Assembly (NCBI RefSeq): GCF_010685995.1
Contig: NZ_JAAGWK010000010.1
Span: forward strand, 124,001 to 188,000
Direction: 5' to 3'
DNA: 64,000 bases
Source of the DNA: Goekera deserti
GTDB lineage: Bacteria; Actinomycetota; Actinomycetes; Mycobacteriales; Geodermatophilaceae
Every line of letters starts with the position of its first letter. Position 1 is the stretch's first letter. The notes under the pieces were generated by a model. That model was not told the DNA's origin. It was given only the letters and a program-made list of their open reading frames with translations, and made no database searches. Shown one piece after another: positions 62,146 through 64,000 of the stretch. Made by a program: the position numbers and the translations under genes.

Positions 62146-64000
62146 ATGAGGGTCATGGCCCGGGGCACGCTGCGCATCTACCTGGGCGCCGCGCCCGGCG
62201 TCGGGAAGACGTTCGCCGTGCTCGGCGAGGCCCACCGCCGGCGCTCCCGCGGGGCCGACGTCGTCGTCGGCCTGGTCGAGACGCACGGCCGGCGCCGCAC
62301 GATCGAGCAGCTCGAGGGCCTGGAGGTCGTACCCCGCGCCCAGGTCACCCACCGCGGCGTGACCCTCTCCGAGCTGGACGTGGACGCCGTGATCGCCCGC
62401 CGGCCGGAGATCGTGGTCGTCGACGAGCTGGCGCACACCAACGTGCCCGGGAGCCGGAACGAGAAGCGCTGGCAGGACGTCGAGCAGCTGCTGGCCGCCG
62501 GCATCGACGTGCTCAGCACCGTCAACGTGCAGCACCTGGAGAGCCTCACCGACGTCGTCGCGCAGATCACCGGGGTCACCCAGCAGGAGACGGTGCCCGA
62601 CGAGGTGGTGCGCCGCGCCGACCAGGTGGAGCTGGTCGACATGTCCCCGGAGGCGCTGCGCCGCCGGATGGCGCACGGCAACGTCTATCCCGCCGAGCGC
62701 GTCGACGCCGCGATGGGCAACTACTTCCGGGTCGGCAACCTGACCGCGCTGCGCGAGCTCGCCCTGCTGTGGCTGGCCGACCGGGTCGACGAGGGCCTGC
62801 GCCGGTACCGGTCCGACCACGACATCGACCACGTGTGGGAGGCCCGGGAGCGGGTCGTCGTCGCGCTCACCGGCGGGCCGGAGGGCGAGACGCTGATCCG
62901 GCGGGCCGCCCGGGTGGCCCGCCGCACCGGCAACGGGGCACTGCTGGCCGTGCACGTGCTGCACTCCGACGGCCTGGCCGGCAGCTCACCGGCCGCGCTG
63001 CGCAGCCAGCGGGCCCTGGTGGAGAGCCTGGGCGGCAGCTACCACCAGGTCGTCGGGGACGACGTGCCGGACACGCTGCTGGAGTTCGCCCGCGGCGTGG
63101 ACGCCACGCAGCTGGTGCTGGGCACCAGCCGGCGCTCCCGCTGGGCACGGGCGGTGCGCGGCGGGATCGGCGGGGAGGTGATCGCCCGCTCCGGCGAGAT
63201 CGACGTGCACATGGTCACCCACTCCGCGGCCGGGTCGCGGGCGCTGCGGCTGCCGCCGCTGACCGGGTCGCTGACCCCGCGCCGCCGCTGGGCGGGCCTG
63301 CTGCTGGCGGTGCTGGGCATCCCGGCGCTGACCGCGGTGTGCCTGGCCGCCGACGCCGCGCTCGGGCTGGCCAGCGTCCTGCTGCTGTTCCTTCTGCTGG
63401 TCATCTCGGTCGCGCTGGTCGGGGGCCTGTACCCGGCCCTGTTCGCCGCCGCGGTGGCCAGCACGGTCGAGAACTGGTTCTTCACCGCGCCCACCGGCCG
63501 GCTGACGGTGCAGAACGTCGACGACGTGATCGCCCTGGTCGGCTACCTGGTCGTGGCGATCGCGGTGGCCACCGTGGTCGACCGCTCGGCCCGGCGGGCC
63601 AGCGCCGCGGCCCGGTCGGCGGCCGAGACGGCGATGCTGGCGTCGCTGTCGCGCTCGGTGCTGGCCGGCAACCGCGGTCTGCCCAGCCTGCTGGAGCAGA
63701 TCCGGGAGGCCTTCGGCCTGCGGTCGGTGAGCATGGTCGAGCGCGGCTCCGGGCCCGGGGACGGCGAGCGGGTGGTCGGCACCTGCGGCTCGCCCGAGGG
63801 GGCCGAGCCGGAGGAGATCGCGGTGACCGACACCCTGTTCCTGCGGTTGTGCGGCCGGGCGCTGACGGCCAGCGACCGCCGGGTGCTGGTGGCCTTCGCC
63901 GAGCAGGCCGCGAGCTCGCTGCAGCGCGGCCGGCTCGCCGCGCAGGCCGCCGAGGCCGACCGGCTGGCCGCCGGCAACAGCATGCGCACCGCGCTGCTGG
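62146..64000 (+). CDS. kdpD: Sensor histidine kinase KdpD, partial
   Basis: The first 618 residues are visible; the kinase end is outside the window. The N-terminal KdpD domain has the Walker-like GAAPGVGKT (about 14-22), VETHGR and VVVDELAHTNVPGSRNEKRWQDV; a universal-stress-like region follows (about 240-375, VLGTSRRSRWARA). Then four hydrophobic helices (about 385-480, DUF4118) and a GAF-like stretch start. It senses turgor or K+ limitation and phosphorylates KdpE, which switches on kdpFABC. The start is ATG 62146 after AGGGG; ATG 62155 is possible. Confidence 0.95.
   Translation, partial: MRVMARGTLRIYLGAAPGVGKTFAVLGEAHRRRSRGADVVVGLVETHGRRRTIEQLEGLEVVPRAQVTHRGVTLSELDVDAVIARRPEIVVVDELAHTNVPGSRNEKRWQDVEQLLAAGIDVLSTVNVQHLESLTDVVAQITGVTQQETVPDEVVRRADQVELVDMSPEALRRRMAHGNVYPAERVDAAMGNYFRVGNLTALRELALLWLADRVDEGLRRYRSDHDIDHVWEARERVVVALTGGPEGETLIRRAARVARRTGNGALLAVHVLHSDGLAGSSPAALRSQRALVESLGGSYHQVVGDDVPDTLLEFARGVDATQLVLGTSRRSRWARAVRGGIGGEVIARSGEIDVHMVTHSAAGSRALRLPPLTGSLTPRRRWAGLLLAVLGIPALTAVCLAADAALGLASVLLLFLLLVISVALVGGLYPALFAAAVASTVENWFFTAPTGRLTVQNVDDVIALVGYLVVAIAVATVVDRSARRASAAARSAAETAMLASLSRSVLAGNRGLPSLLEQIREAFGLRSVSMVERGSGPGDGERVVGTCGSPEGAEPEEIAVTDTLFLRLCGRALTASDRRVLVAFAEQAASSLQRGRLAAQAAEADRLAAGNSMRTALL

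Overview
The window is very GC-rich chromosomal DNA from an actinobacterium. GTG and TTG starts, 4-base ATGA/GTGA gene overlaps, F420-type oxidoreductases, a DUF222/HNH nuclease gene, DtxR/IdeR-like iron boxes and LEA-like stress proteins fit Geodermatophilaceae (Blastococcus, Modestobacter or Geodermatophilus). The family name is an inference from style, not a database match.

Layout. 1-4.5 kb: a cut-off creatininase-family gene, a sugar-porter MFS gene, an amidohydrolase whose metal site looks damaged, and a secreted cutinase with an extra C-terminal module. 4.5-12.7 kb: a carotenoid-desaturase-like flavoprotein facing a tightly packed minus-strand block (luciferase-like monooxygenase, MTHFR-like protein with a cysteine domain, cytosine-deaminase-like hydrolase, three-part ABC importer) that reads like an uptake and breakdown pathway for an unknown small nitrogen compound. 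13-16 kb: a DUF222/HNH nuclease gene with internal 45-bp repeats and an upstream array of palindromic 29-bp repeats, then an iron-siderophore binding protein behind a clear iron box. 16-26 kb: housekeeping oxidoreductases, a HerA-like ATPase, a SIMPL protein, a zinc metallopeptidase and a siderophore-interacting protein with its own iron box. 26-28 kb: a three-gene operon of LEA-like and membrane stress proteins ending in a perfect 18-bp hairpin. 28-45 kb: metabolic genes including purT, an old-yellow enzyme, an amino acid permease with a copper amine oxidase, three tandem DUF4185-like lipoproteins, and a globin-reductase/DivIVA pair.

45.4-55.2 kb is a 9.7-kb integrative element inserted in tRNA-Ala(GGC). 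A 45-bp perfect repeat (82 bp with a few mismatches) flanks it; the right copy rebuilds the complete tRNA and the left copy is the displaced 3' fragment. It carries a frameshifted tyrosine integrase, an excisionase-like protein, a small zinc-ribbon protein and three minus-strand genes that look like anti-phage cargo: a 1292-residue STAND-type ATPase with a Cap4-like nuclease N-terminus, a SIR2 / deoxyribosyltransferase-like / HEPN three-domain protein, and a nuclease-like small protein preceded by seven copies of an octanucleotide. This cargo is the best candidate for an undescribed system.

Beyond the element lies a glycerophosphodiesterase gene broken by an in-frame TAG, then the kdpFABC potassium pump (minus strand) and the start of kdpD (plus strand, cut by the window end). 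Between and beside them are unannotated small membrane ORFs and TGACG direct repeats spaced exactly 11 bp, as expected for an OmpR-type regulator such as KdpE.
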